Shown here one piece after another: positions 54,268-64,000 of a stretch of DNA of 64,000 nucleotides. The DNA comes from Gammaproteobacteria bacterium (GTDB taxonomy: Bacteria; Pseudomonadota; Gammaproteobacteria; Steroidobacterales; Foliamicaceae), in contig WTGP01000018.1 in assembly GCA_011523505.1 (NCBI GenBank), forward strand, positions 121,777-185,776, given 5' to 3'. How positions within the stretch are numbered: the stretch's first letter is position 1; the number at the start of each line of letters is the position of its first letter. Below the pieces are notes generated by a model. It was not told the DNA's origin, ran no database searches, and saw only the letters and a program-made list of their open reading frames with translations. A program made the position numbers and the translations under genes.

Positions 54268-55547
54268 AGCAGACCCACGGCCTTCGGAAGCCACAAGCTG
54301 ACACCGGGAAGGAATGTCAGCACTGCGAGCACGGCCACGTGCAGCGAAGTGAAGGCGATCGTTCCTCTTATCAATTGCGCGTATGAAACGCCCGTAACCG
54401 CGGACGTCACCAGCAATACCGGGCCGAACGGCGGCGTAATCAATCCCAGTGCCAGCGAAAGGCATACGACGATGCCTGTGTGAACCGGATCCGCGCCGAG
54501 CGCAATGGCCTCGGGAACGATCAGAGGCACTACCAGGAAGAGGCCGAGGCGGACGCCCGTAAACATACCCACCACAAGCAAGGACGCAACGATGCTGAAG
54601 AGGTAGGCGCGCCCCGCCAGCCCGCTGCCTGCCACGGCAGTGGACAGCTGGTCCGATGCCCCAACGATCGCAGCAAGATAGCTGATCAGGCTTGACGCGG
54701 CGATCAGCACGAATATCGAGCCCACCAGCCTTACGGTGCGACGCAGGGAATCCACGAGCAGCGTTCGCGACAGCAAACCGTATGCACGGGCGGCGGCGAT
54801 GGCCAGAACCACGGCAAGAGCGCCGGCTTCCGTCGGCGTGGTCACGCCGAACACGATTCCCGCGACGATGACAATCGGCAGGGCCAGCGCCGGCAGCGCG
54901 CGGCGTGTCGCCTCCCCCAGACGCTTCAGGTCAAAAGGATCACCGGCCGGATGTCCTTTCCTGCGGGCAAACGCCGCATTGGAAACGACAAGAACGGCGG
55001 CCATCATCAGGCCCGGAATGATGCCGGCCGCGAAGAGAGCCGCGATATCCGTTTCCATGAGTGCGCCGTACATGATCAGAATAATGCTGGGCGGGATGAT
55101 CGGGCCGATGATCGCGGAGGCTGCGGTAATGGAGGCCGCATAGTCGCCCCTGTAGCCGCGCTCGCGCATGGCCGGTACGAGCGTATTGCCCAGGGCTGCC
55201 GCATCCGCCGTCGCGGCGCCCGAGACACCGGCGAAGAAAACCGAAGTCATTATGTTTACGTGCCCGAGCGCCCCGCGGATCTTCCCCATCAGCGATAGCG
55301 AGAAATCGATCAGGGATCGGGTCACGCCGCCCCGTCCCATGATTTCGCCGGCGAGTATGAACATGGGCAAGGCGGTGAGCGCAAACGAATCCAGCTGACT
55401 GAAAACCCGCTGCGGCACGATCATCAGGTGCTCACCGTGCCCCGTAACGAGAAAAAGAACGACGGCAACGGCCCCGACAATGTACGCGTATTCCGTACCG
55501 CTCAATACCAGGCAGACAACGAGAACGAGTAGAAGAAGCCAGACCAA
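54264..55547 (-). CDS. TRAP transporter large permease (DctM)
   Basis: 427 residues, about twelve hydrophobic helices. DctM marks: ALTALPMFILAGEIMGRGGVTRSLIDFSLSLMG and GVSGAATADAAALGNTLVPAMRERGYRGDYAAS. The start appears to be a TTG at 55547 with no better codon. Seven bases after the SnoaL-like gene. The order DctM-DctP-DctQ is less common than P-Q-M. Confidence 0.94.
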   Translation of the reverse strand: MVWLLLLVLVVCLVLSGTEYAYIVGAVAVVLFLVTGHGEHLMIVPQRVFSQLDSFALTALPMFILAGEIMGRGGVTRSLIDFSLSLMGKIRGALGHVNIMTSVFFAGVSGAATADAAALGNTLVPAMRERGYRGDYAASITAASAIIGPIIPPSIILIMYGALMETDIAALFAAGIIPGLMMAAVLVVSNAAFARRKGHPAGDPFDLKRLGEATRRALPALALPIVIVAGIVFGVTTPTEAGALAVVLAIAAARAYGLLSRTLLVDSLRRTVRLVGSIFVLIAASSLISYLAAIVGASDQLSTAVAGSGLAGRAYLFSIVASLLVVGMFTGVRLGLFLVVPLIVPEAIALGADPVHTGIVVCLSLALGLITPPFGPVLLVTSAVTGVSYAQLIRGTIAFTSLHVAVLAVLTFLPGVSLWLPKAVGLL

Positions 55548-55554
55548 GTTCCGC

Positions 55555-55914
55555 TCAACTCTTCACGTACTCATGACCCAGGGCGAGATACGTCTCCCTC
55601 AACCGCACCTTACCGCTCGAATCGAAGTGCCACACATCGAAGAATCGCACCTGGCGCCTGTCGCCGGTTTCCCCCCTGCCGATGAATTCGCCCTTGCAGA
55701 ACACCTGGTCCCGGACGGCGACAATGCTGTGGATGACGTGCTTGCCGCGAATGCGCCGCTGGGTGCGAAAAAACCTGTCGATTTCCGCTTTTCCCTGAAG
55801 GCGCGAATCAGCCCGAACGTAGGTTGCATCTTCGCTGAACAGGCTGACGACCCAGTCCAGATCGTTCGAATCGATGCGGCGATAGTACTCGTCAACGATC
55901 GCCCCGGCAGTCAC
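55555..55914 (-). CDS. SnoaL-like/NTF2-fold protein
   Basis: 119 residues from a GTG at 55914 (GTGA overlap with the flavoprotein stop). NTF2-like pattern: IVDEYYRRIDSNDLDWVVSLFSEDATYVRADS, GKAEIDRFF and DVWHFDSSGKVRLRETYL. Such proteins act as isomerases, cyclases or hydratases, or as non-catalytic partners. Exact role unknown. Confidence 0.85.
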   Translation of the reverse strand: MTAGAIVDEYYRRIDSNDLDWVVSLFSEDATYVRADSRLQGKAEIDRFFRTQRRIRGKHVIHSIVAVRDQVFCKGEFIGRGETGDRRQVRFFDVWHFDSSGKVRLRETYLALGHEYVKS

Positions 55915-57242
55915 AGGCGGGCTCCGTCCGACTTGAGCTTGCGGCGAACGAGCTGGACCGGCAGGTCATGGGTCGACCGGTCTTCCCTGACGGCAATCGC
56001 CGCGGCGTGTCCCACGGCATGTCCGTATGAAAAGCACTGGGCTGTCACGCGAGCCGAGGCCATCGCCTCATGTTGCGCCGAGAGGCAGCGGCCCGCAACC
56101 AGCAGGGATTCGCCCCCCGGGGGAACGAAACAGTTCAGCGGCACATCGTAGTGGTCCTCGATGATCCAGACCAGCCTGGGCTTGTCGCCCTTGTGCAACT
56201 CGATCGGCCACGGCGACCTGGCAACGCCGTCCGGGCGCTTGCGGGCCGACTCGACGTCGGCATTGCTCAGGACTTCGGTGCCGACAAGCTGGCGGGTCTG
56301 TCGAACCCCGACCTGGACGCCGGTGTCGTTGACCCAACTGTTCTCGCAGCCGGCGACGTAGTCCTTCAGGAACCGGGCGTACTCGCGAACCTGCCGGCGG
56401 CCGTCGAATTCGGCTTCCGTAAGGTCCTGTGCAATGACGGCGTTCAACTCCCGACCGTCCAAGCCGATCAGGCGCGTAGCATTGCACAGCAACTCGCCGG
56501 GACGTGGCGTCTCGAACAGGAAAATCTTTGCGCGCGGCAGGTAATACTCGCCCCTTGCATACAGCTCGTTAATTTTCCGGCTTATATGTAGCGGCATAAT
56601 GCTGTCGGGTCCGTATTCCGAACGGAGCTTTCGGATTTCCACACCCTGCAGACGAAAGATCATCGTCGGATTCTGGACCTGGCCGTCCTTCCCCAGCCTG
56701 AATTCATGCCCTGCCATGGCGACGACGTCCGCATCACCACTCGCGTCGACCGTCACCCGCGACGCAATCGATAACTTCCCCTCTTTTGTATAGGCGACTA
56801 TTCCGGCCACCCGATCGTCCGCGTCCCCCAGCACGTCGGTTGCAACTGTGTGGTAAAGCACTTGAACACCCGCGTCCTTCAGCAGGTGGTCCGCCACCTC
56901 GCGCCACACCAGCGGGTCGTGAACGCGCGTAAACGTCTTGCCGTACCGCACGGGCCCGGTAAGCCCGCCACGAGCCTCCATGGCCGCCGTGAACTCGTCC
57001 AGGAAGCCATGGACCACCTGACGGGGCGGTCGCTCTTTATCGTCACTGGCCTCGTAAATCCCGCAGATCGTGCCTGACATACCGGCTACGGCGCCGCCGC
57101 CACAAAATCCGTAGCGTTCGACCAGCGCCACCGCCAGCCCCTGGCGCGCCGCAGTGACGGCAGCCGCAACCCCGGCCGCGCCGCCTCCCACCACCAGCAC
57201 ATCGCATGCGAGCTTCTGCTGCGGTCGCTTATCGAGAACCAT
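55911..57242 (-). CDS. FAD-dependent oxidoreductase (FAD_oxidored family)
   Basis: 443 residues. FAD motif DVLVVGGGAAGVAAAVTAARQGLAVALVERYGFCGGGAVAG (residues 14-54 region); TVDASGDADVVAMAG; QVGVRQTRQLVGTEVLS; and the end LLVAGRCLSAQHEAMAS. This is the PF12831 group, which includes enzymes oxidising a carbon next to an amine or hydroxyl. 18 bases after the DadA-like gene. Confidence 0.9.
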   Translation of the reverse strand: MVLDKRPQQKLACDVLVVGGGAAGVAAAVTAARQGLAVALVERYGFCGGGAVAGMSGTICGIYEASDDKERPPRQVVHGFLDEFTAAMEARGGLTGPVRYGKTFTRVHDPLVWREVADHLLKDAGVQVLYHTVATDVLGDADDRVAGIVAYTKEGKLSIASRVTVDASGDADVVAMAGHEFRLGKDGQVQNPTMIFRLQGVEIRKLRSEYGPDSIMPLHISRKINELYARGEYYLPRAKIFLFETPRPGELLCNATRLIGLDGRELNAVIAQDLTEAEFDGRRQVREYARFLKDYVAGCENSWVNDTGVQVGVRQTRQLVGTEVLSNADVESARKRPDGVARSPWPIELHKGDKPRLVWIIEDHYDVPLNCFVPPGGESLLVAGRCLSAQHEAMASARVTAQCFSYGHAVGHAAAIAVREDRSTHDLPVQLVRRKLKSDGARL

Positions 57243-57260
57243 TTTGCACTTTCCTCCCTT

Positions 57261-58526
57261 TCAGGATCGACCGGGGCTGTAATCCGCCGGATCGAGGGCC
57301 GGACCGGTTCCGGAAACGATGTCCGCCAGCAAACGAGCGCTGCCGGGACCCGTGGACCAACCGATCTGGCCGTGCCCCGAATTGACATAAAGGTTTTCCA
57401 CGGCAGTTTGACCGATAAACGGAGTTCCGTCGGCGGACATCGGCCTCAGGCCCGCCCACGCTATCGCCTTGTTCCGGTCGACAGCGTTTGCATAGTCGGG
57501 AAAAATCCGTTCCAGCATGGCGTACAGATTGTCGATCCGGGCCCGCGGAATCGATTCATCGAACGCACTGAACTCCGCGGTACCGGCGAGACGGATCGAG
57601 TCAGCGCCCAGCGGAATGACGCCGGCGTGAAGATCGGCATCGATAATCGGCACGCGCGGCGACTGAGCCTCATTTCCGCTGGGCAGCGTCAAAGAATATC
57701 CCTTGACCGGCATGATGGGGATCCGGATGCCCAGCGGCCTCAGCAGCCGCGTCGTACCCGCCGCACACGCGACTACAAAGGCGCCCCCCTCGATTCGCCC
57801 GCCGCTCGCCGTTTCAAGGTACCGTACGTGCCCGCTCCTGCCGACGATCCGTGTGATTTCCGTGCCGTACCGGATTGCCACGCCCGCTCCTGCCAGCCTC
57901 TTCGCCATAACCCGGCAGAACAGGTAGGAGTTACCGCCCTCGTCATCCTTGTAATGGATGCCGCCCTCAAGTTGATTTGCGATCGACGCCAGAGCCGGTT
58001 CCAGCGAGATCAGGCCGTCCCGATCAACAATTTCGCTGTCAACGCCTGCAGACCTGAGTTCTTCGGCAATTCCCACCGATGCTGCGAGGACTGACCGGTC
58101 GCGGAAAATACTCAGCGAACCGCGGTAATACTGACCGTATTCCAGGTCCAGATCGGTCCGAAGATCGCGAAGAACGCGAACGGAGTAGGTTGCCAGAGTC
58201 AGATTGCGCCGCGAGGCTTCCACAAACCTCCCGGGCGACGAATTGGCCAGGAATCTCAATCCCCAGAACAGGTAATGATGCAGGTGCCTGAGTCGCAGCA
58301 ACATCGGCGCGTCCGCCCGCCCGGCATATCTGAGCAGGGTCCGGTGCACCCCGGGTTCGTTCCACGGCTGCACATAGCTGGGGTGGATCAGCGACCCGTT
58401 GGCGAAACTGGTTCCCAGCCCGGGGCCTGCATCCTTCTCGATCAACAGGACGTCAAATCCGGCTTCCTTGAGAAACCATGCGCTCGTAACTCCCAGAATG
58501 CCGGCGCCAACTACTACGACACGCAT
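57261..58526 (-). CDS. D-amino acid dehydrogenase-like flavoprotein (DadA/DAO family)
   Basis: 421 residues. Start MRVVVVGAGILGVTSAWFLKEAGFDVLLIEKDAGPGLGTSFANG is the DadA opening; the end has NLYVNSGHGQIGWSTGPGSARLLADIVSG. DadA oxidises D-amino acids and passes electrons to the respiratory chain. First gene of the nine-gene TRAP operon, with operator E about 37 bases upstream. No alanine racemase is nearby, so the substrate may be an imported N-substituted or D-amino acid. Confidence 0.92.
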   Translation of the reverse strand: MRVVVVGAGILGVTSAWFLKEAGFDVLLIEKDAGPGLGTSFANGSLIHPSYVQPWNEPGVHRTLLRYAGRADAPMLLRLRHLHHYLFWGLRFLANSSPGRFVEASRRNLTLATYSVRVLRDLRTDLDLEYGQYYRGSLSIFRDRSVLAASVGIAEELRSAGVDSEIVDRDGLISLEPALASIANQLEGGIHYKDDEGGNSYLFCRVMAKRLAGAGVAIRYGTEITRIVGRSGHVRYLETASGGRIEGGAFVVACAAGTTRLLRPLGIRIPIMPVKGYSLTLPSGNEAQSPRVPIIDADLHAGVIPLGADSIRLAGTAEFSAFDESIPRARIDNLYAMLERIFPDYANAVDRNKAIAWAGLRPMSADGTPFIGQTAVENLYVNSGHGQIGWSTGPGSARLLADIVSGTGPALDPADYSPGRS

Positions 58527-58562
58527 TGAACTGTGCCTCCGACACTTGGACTACCCGGCCAC

Positions 58563-58583
58563 GTGTCGACATATTGTATGCAT
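58563..58583. promoter_or_regulatory. Operator site E: GTGTCGACAT and TTGTATGCAT
   Basis: Two imperfect palindromes with cores GTCGAC (58565-58570) and GTATGC (58576-58581), 11 bases apart, upstream of the DadA-like gene. The pairing of a GTCGAC core with a GTAT core repeats the arrangement at site B. On the minus strand a TACAAT within the second half could be the -10. Confidence 0.6.
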
Positions 58584-58653
58584 AGATGGCGGTGGGCCCT
58601 GCACCGGACATTCGTGATGCCAGACCCACCATCAGGCAATGTGCCTGGTTAGC

Positions 58654-60777
<2,124 letters not shown>

Positions 60778-60845
60778 GTCGTACGACTCCACTTTGGCGA
60801 GCCCGAATTTTAGCCGTTTGCGACCGCTTGGCGGCGGCAAATTGA

Positions 60846-60851
60846 TATCAT
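60846..60851 (+). promoter_or_regulatory. Candidate -10 box of ispB, leaderless geometry
   Basis: TATCAT ends 7 bases before the GTG at 60859. The -35 side is poor and there is no Shine-Dalgarno. Confidence 0.3.
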
Positions 60852-60858
60852 TGGCGCG

Positions 60859-61845
60859 GTGTCCAATTCGGACGTATTCCGGCAGGCCTTGCGGTTGGTG
60901 GGGAAGGACTTCAACCTCCTCAATCGCCTCATCTACAGCCACTTGCGCAGCGACGTTCCGCTGGTCGGGCGGGTGGCGCAGTACCTCCTGAACTCGGGCG
61001 GCAAGCGCATACGCCCCCTGTTGCTGATGCTCGTGGCGCGCGCGCTGGGCTGCGCTCCGGGCGGCCCCCAGGTCCGGGCCGGCGTCATCGTGGAATACAT
61101 CCATTCGGCCACGCTGCTGCACGACGATGTCGTGGACGAGGCGGAAATGCGTCGCGGCAAGTCGGCGGCCAACGTGCTGCACGGCCCCGCGGCCAGCGTC
61201 CTGGTGGGCGATTTCCTCTACTCGCGCGCGTTCCAGTTGATCGTCGAGCTGCTCGAGCAGCGACGGGCGGTGGAAGTCCTTGCGTCCACCACCAACCAGA
61301 TCGCCGAAGGCGAAGTCATGCAATTGATGAATCTGAACGAACTGGCCGTGACCGAAGAGCAGTACCTCGAGGTCATTCGCCGCAAGACCGCCTCCCTGTT
61401 CGAGGCCTGTGCGCGAATTGGCGCCATCCTCGCGCACAGCGACAGGGAAGTCGAGGATGCCGCCGCCCGCTACGGGCTCGAGCTCGGCATGGCCTATCAG
61501 ATCACCGACGACGTGCTGGATTACTCGGGCGGAGAGGAAGCGTTCGGCAAGAACGTAGGCACCGACCTGAAGGAGGGAAAGACGACCCTGCCCATGCTTC
61601 ATGCCATGCGGGTCGGGTCCCACGCACAGCAGAGCGTGCTGCGCGATGCCCTGCGGACCGGCGGTCTGGGCAACCTTTCCGGCGTAATGGAAGCGATCGA
61701 ATCCACGGGGGCGCTAAAATACGCGGCCGGGCGCGCACGTGAAGCTTCCGAGCGCGCCGCGGATGCCCTGTCCGCCCTGCCCGAAAACCGCTTTCGCGAG
61801 GTGTTGACATCGCTGGCGCGGTTCGCGGCGGAGCGCAGTTACTAG
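60859..61845 (+). CDS. ispB: Octaprenyl (polyprenyl) diphosphate synthase
   Basis: 328 residues from a GTG at 60859. Trans-prenyltransferase motifs: GGKRIRPLL (48-56), first aspartate motif DDVVD at 89-93 and second DDVLD at 217-221, with KNVGTDLKEGKTTLP after it. It makes the long isoprenoid tail of ubiquinone. In many gammaproteobacteria ispB is adjacent to and divergent from rplU; here the orientation is kept but about 51 kb intervene. Confidence 0.96.
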   Translation: MSNSDVFRQALRLVGKDFNLLNRLIYSHLRSDVPLVGRVAQYLLNSGGKRIRPLLLMLVARALGCAPGGPQVRAGVIVEYIHSATLLHDDVVDEAEMRRGKSAANVLHGPAASVLVGDFLYSRAFQLIVELLEQRRAVEVLASTTNQIAEGEVMQLMNLNELAVTEEQYLEVIRRKTASLFEACARIGAILAHSDREVEDAAARYGLELGMAYQITDDVLDYSGGEEAFGKNVGTDLKEGKTTLPMLHAMRVGSHAQQSVLRDALRTGGLGNLSGVMEAIESTGALKYAAGRAREASERAADALSALPENRFREVLTSLARFAAERSY

Positions 61846-61869
61846 CATTCGTGCACTCAGCCCTACGGT

Positions 61870-61946
61870 CGGGGTGTAGCTCAGCCTGGTAGAGCACTGT
61901 CTTCGGGTGGCAGGAGTCGCTGGTTCAAATCCAGTCACCCCGACCA
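61870..61946 (+). tRNA. tRNA-Pro (anticodon CGG)
   Basis: 77 bases with encoded CCA. Perfect 7-bp acceptor stem (CGGGGTG/CACCCCG), D arm GCTC...GAGC, anticodon stem CTGTC/GGCAG with loop TTCGGGT (anticodon CGG at 61904-61906), and T arm GCTGG/CCAGT with loop TTCAAAT. 24 bases after ispB. Confidence 0.97.
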
Positions 61947-61960
61947 TTAAATTGCTTGAA

Positions 61961-61980
61961 CAGTGATATAAATATCATTG
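61961..61980. promoter_or_regulatory. AT-rich inverted repeat at the SYLF gene promoter
   Basis: A 20-base inverted repeat with a single mismatched pair (arms CAGTGATAT and ATATCATTG around AA). Its right end overlaps the -35 of the following promoter, so it looks like an operator. It is too far from the tRNA 3' end, and lacks a T-run, for a terminator. Confidence 0.45.
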
Positions 61981-62005
61981 ACAAGCCCATGAAATAATGT
62001 ATATT
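61978..62005 (+). promoter_or_regulatory. Sigma-70 promoter of the SYLF gene
   Basis: Perfect TTGACA (61978-61983), 16-base spacer, TATATT (62000-62005). The mRNA would start near 62012, 27 bases before the ATG. This is the best -35/-10 pair in the window. Confidence 0.7.
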
Positions 62006-62038
62006 TGCTGAACCAACAACGCCACCCTTGGGGCAACG

Positions 62039-63454
62039 ATGATGCGCAAAGCAGTTGTTGGAATCACTCTCTTTCTGCTCGCGGCGCCACTGGTCGCCGA
62101 CGAGAAACTCAATGACAGGATGATGCACTCCGCATCGATCCTGCAGGAAATTCGCGGGCCCCTCGAAGAAGACGCCCCGGGCGTCCTTGAAAACGCCCAT
62201 GCCGTGGCGATCTTTCCGGAATTCGTGAAGGTGGGCCTATTCGGCGGCGTGAAACATGGCCGCGGCGTGCTGTCCACGCGGCTTGAGTCGGGAAGCTGGA
62301 GCAGGCCGGCCTTCGTTCGCATCACCAGCGGCAGCGTCGGCCTGCAGTTCGGCGTGTCGATGTCGCAATTGCTGATCGTGTTCAAGGACCCGAAGGCCGT
62401 CGAGGCGATATCCGGCGGGCAGCTCACGATCGGCGCCGACGCCGGCTACGCGGCGGGAGAACTGGGCGGCAGCGCGACTGCCGGCACGGACAACAAGCTG
62501 GAGAACCGGATCGTGATGATGGCCCGCTCCAAGGGCCTGTTCGCGGGCGTGGCGCTGGAGGGAGGCGTCCTCAGGATCGAAAAGGACTCCAACGTCGAGT
62601 TCTACAACGACGCCATCGGGCTGGACGGCAGGACCCTGCTGGAGGACGAGGAAGTGGAGTTGCCACCTGTGGCGCAGCATTTCCTTATCGTTCTCGGCGA
62701 GTCGGTGCCGCCTGTTTCGCCGGAAGCGCCGGAAGCGACCCCGGCAAGCAGCGAAAGCGAATCGGACGTGGATTTGCGATTCGCCGGAAATGAGAACGGC
62801 GAAGCCGTGGCCAGGTCCGCGCCCGGCGAACCTGCTGGAAAAGACTCGCGCGGCAGCGTGGGGCGCTCCTACGTTGATCCCGACAATCCGCCTTCCCGGG
62901 CGATCGCCAATGCACCGGGCTCGGCCTCCGGGCCGCAATATGGCCTTGGCGGGACCGCCGCGCCTGAGGCGGGGACGTGGGTGACGCCCCCGCCCGGAAG
63001 CCCGCAGCAGAATGGGGATCAATCGTCCGGCCCGGGTCTTGGCAGCAGGATCGCCGGCAAGCTCGTGGACGCAGCGCTGGATGGCGCCAAGGACCTGGCG
63101 GTAGATTCCATACGCAACAAGCCCGAGGTGCAGGGAGCGAAACTGGCCGCGCGCGTGGGCGGCAAACTGGCGAGTGCCGCCAAGCCCGACCCCTCCGCGC
63201 CCCAGCCCCCGAAGCCGGCGTTGCCGGAGCCGGAAGCGACAATCGCCTCCAACGAAGGCTCCTGGGTAACGCCGGACGCCCCGAACGCTCCGGACGTCCC
63301 GGGTCACCAGGTTCCCGGCCTGTCGCCCGATCCAATACCGTCGATTGCCGGTGTGCCGGATCCGGAATTCACCGGACCGCCGGCGCCCTCGGAGTGGCCC
63401 GCCGAATGGCTGGATGCGCAAATTCTGGGCGGGGTCTGCGAACCGGAAACCTGA
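62039..63454 (+). CDS. SYLF-domain protein with long disordered Pro/Ala/Gly tail
   Basis: 471 residues. Signal peptide (MMRKAVVGITLFLLAAPLVA). Residues about 25-215 are a SYLF (Ysc84) lipid-binding domain: NAHAVAIFPEFVKVGLFGGVKHGRGVL, ISGGQLTIGADAGYAAGELGG and SKGLFAGVALEGGVLRIEKDSN. After about 216 the sequence becomes low-complexity, rich in Pro, Ala and Gly, with the motif G(T/S)WVTP twice (near residues 312 and 406). SYLF proteins bind phosphoinositides in eukaryotes; in bacteria they are periplasmic and of unclear function. Bacterial SYLF proteins are normally about 200-250 residues, so the tail is an addition. Confidence 0.88.
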   Translation: MMRKAVVGITLFLLAAPLVADEKLNDRMMHSASILQEIRGPLEEDAPGVLENAHAVAIFPEFVKVGLFGGVKHGRGVLSTRLESGSWSRPAFVRITSGSVGLQFGVSMSQLLIVFKDPKAVEAISGGQLTIGADAGYAAGELGGSATAGTDNKLENRIVMMARSKGLFAGVALEGGVLRIEKDSNVEFYNDAIGLDGRTLLEDEEVELPPVAQHFLIVLGESVPPVSPEAPEATPASSESESDVDLRFAGNENGEAVARSAPGEPAGKDSRGSVGRSYVDPDNPPSRAIANAPGSASGPQYGLGGTAAPEAGTWVTPPPGSPQQNGDQSSGPGLGSRIAGKLVDAALDGAKDLAVDSIRNKPEVQGAKLAARVGGKLASAAKPDPSAPQPPKPALPEPEATIASNEGSWVTPDAPNAPDVPGHQVPGLSPDPIPSIAGVPDPEFTGPPAPSEWPAEWLDAQILGGVCEPET

Positions 63455-63461
63455 ACCCGCG

Positions 63462-64000
63462 CTAACCGCGCCGAAAATAGCGCCGCGCCAGGTCATCGGG
63501 GGAACGGCGCAGGACATACGCCAGCGCCAGCAGCCGATTCCCGAGGCTGCGCCTGAACCACCCGTCACGCTTCCACCGCCGGGCCGACACGCCCAGGACG
63601 GCCGGCACCGGTGCGAACCGGCCCGATTTTCGCAGGCGCTTTACGAGCGGAGGTTCTTCGAACAGCGCGCGAGGGGGAAAGCCCCCGGCCTGCCGGTAGG
63701 CATCGCGGCGCATAAAGAGCCCCTGATCGCCGTACGGCGTACCCATTTGCGCACGCAGGTTAATCAGAAAGCCCAACAGCCGCGCCTGCCAGCAACGCTC
63801 GCTTTCGAAAACGAACCGGAACCAGCCGCCCACGGTCCCCGGGCCCATGTGCGCGCGAATGACGGAAATGGAGTCCGGCCGCGGCGAGTTGTCGGCATGC
63901 AGAAACCACAACAGCTCATTGGTCGCCGCTCGCGCGCCGCGGTGCATCTGCTCGCCCCGGCAGGCGCGGGACGCAAGGTAGCGGCAGCCCGCCCCGGCGC
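63462..64000 (-). CDS. TIGR04283-type glycosyltransferase, 5' end cut by window edge
   Basis: The C-terminal part (179 residues visible) of a family 2-like glycosyltransferase. The frame is open to base 64000; CRGEQMHRGARAATNELLWFLHAD aligns with the conserved GRGxQxNxGAxxAxGxxLLFLHADT block, whose aspartates bind the nucleotide-sugar metal. Later GDQGLFMRRDAYRQAGGFP and EEPPLVKRLRKSGR complete the fold. The ATG at 63947 is therefore internal. Convergent with the SYLF gene, 7 bases apart. Confidence 0.85.
   Translation of the reverse strand, partial: AGAGCRYLASRACRGEQMHRGARAATNELLWFLHADNSPRPDSISVIRAHMGPGTVGGWFRFVFESERCWQARLLGFLINLRAQMGTPYGDQGLFMRRDAYRQAGGFPPRALFEEPPLVKRLRKSGRFAPVPAVLGVSARRWKRDGWFRRSLGNRLLALAYVLRRSPDDLARRYFRRG

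Noticed and set aside
58633-58647. Hairpin after the prolyl oligopeptidase stop as a terminator
   Set aside because: Six-bp stem with no following T-run on the minus strand.
60778-61623. N-terminal extension of the prolyl oligopeptidase to nearly 990 residues
   Set aside because: The extension is antisense to ispB, while a lipoprotein signal peptide begins at the internal ATG at 60777.
61870-61946. tRNA-Pro as an integration site for the island
   Set aside because: No integrase gene and no second copy of the tRNA 3' end were seen at the other edge near 10.1 kb, and the tRNA lies outside ispB.

Overview
This window is gene-dense (59 genes, no gap above about 150 bases), GC-rich, and looks like a chromosomal piece of a Gram-negative proteobacterium, most likely a gammaproteobacterium. 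The pointers are rplU-rpmA-obgE, rpsT, an IspB-type polyprenyl synthase, a TonB-dependent receptor without a SusD partner, and lipoproteins with short lipoboxes. I cannot place it below that level. A marine or host-associated heterotroph is a guess from the TRAP, SSS and sulfatase genes.

Layout. 1-6438: two divergent split-barrel flavoproteins, two MDR oxidoreductases, a DUF3604 lipoprotein and an MFS permease. 6591-10083: housekeeping block with rpsT, a Leu/Glu/Phe/Val-type dehydrogenase, a YbjQ protein, and obgE-rpmA-rplU reading left. 10131-58526: a continuous catabolic island of about 48 kb. 58654-60777: a prolyl oligopeptidase lipoprotein. 60859-64000: ispB reading right, tRNA-Pro(CGG), a SYLF protein and a truncated glycosyltransferase. 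In many gammaproteobacteria rplU and ispB are adjacent and divergent. Here they keep that orientation but are about 51 kb apart, so the island appears to sit inside an ancestral rplU/ispB junction.

The island is built of long operons whose genes mostly overlap by 1-20 bases: (a) tcuB-tcuA-aminotransferase, divergent from a TonB receptor and an MFS permease; (b) aldehyde dehydrogenase, ThDP enzyme, unknown P-loop ATPase, flavoprotein and a GntR/FCD regulator, divergent from SDR, EthD-like and aminotransferase genes; (c) proline iminopeptidase, VOC and esterase genes; (d) three Gfo/Idh/MocA dehydrogenases, DUF993 and a TIM-barrel isomerase, divergent from a GH43-like protein, a sulfatase and a GH13 enzyme; (e) a nine-gene operon with an SSS symporter, two aldehyde dehydrogenases, a class III aminotransferase, a ureohydrolase, a Rid protein, a crotonase and an acyl-CoA synthetase alpha part; (f) a nine-gene operon with a D-amino-acid dehydrogenase-like flavoprotein, a second flavoprotein, a complete TRAP transporter, an M81 peptidase, an enolase-superfamily enzyme and a CocE hydrolase.

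The most striking signal is regulatory. Five intergenic regions of the island (near 14070, 24277, 34538, 48363 and 58563) carry tandem 10-bp palindromes of the form TTGTATACAA or TTGTCGACAA whose centres are 11 (once 12) bases apart. They fit the FadR-type TNGT-NN-ACNA operator, and the only GntR/FCD regulator in the window (17868-18584) lies in one of the controlled operons. At two sites the palindromes fall on or between a recognisable -35 and -10. I read this as one local regulon tying together most operons of the island. The inducer and substrates cannot be read from sequence; guanidino, amino, keto and dicarboxylic acids plus modified sugars are the best guesses.
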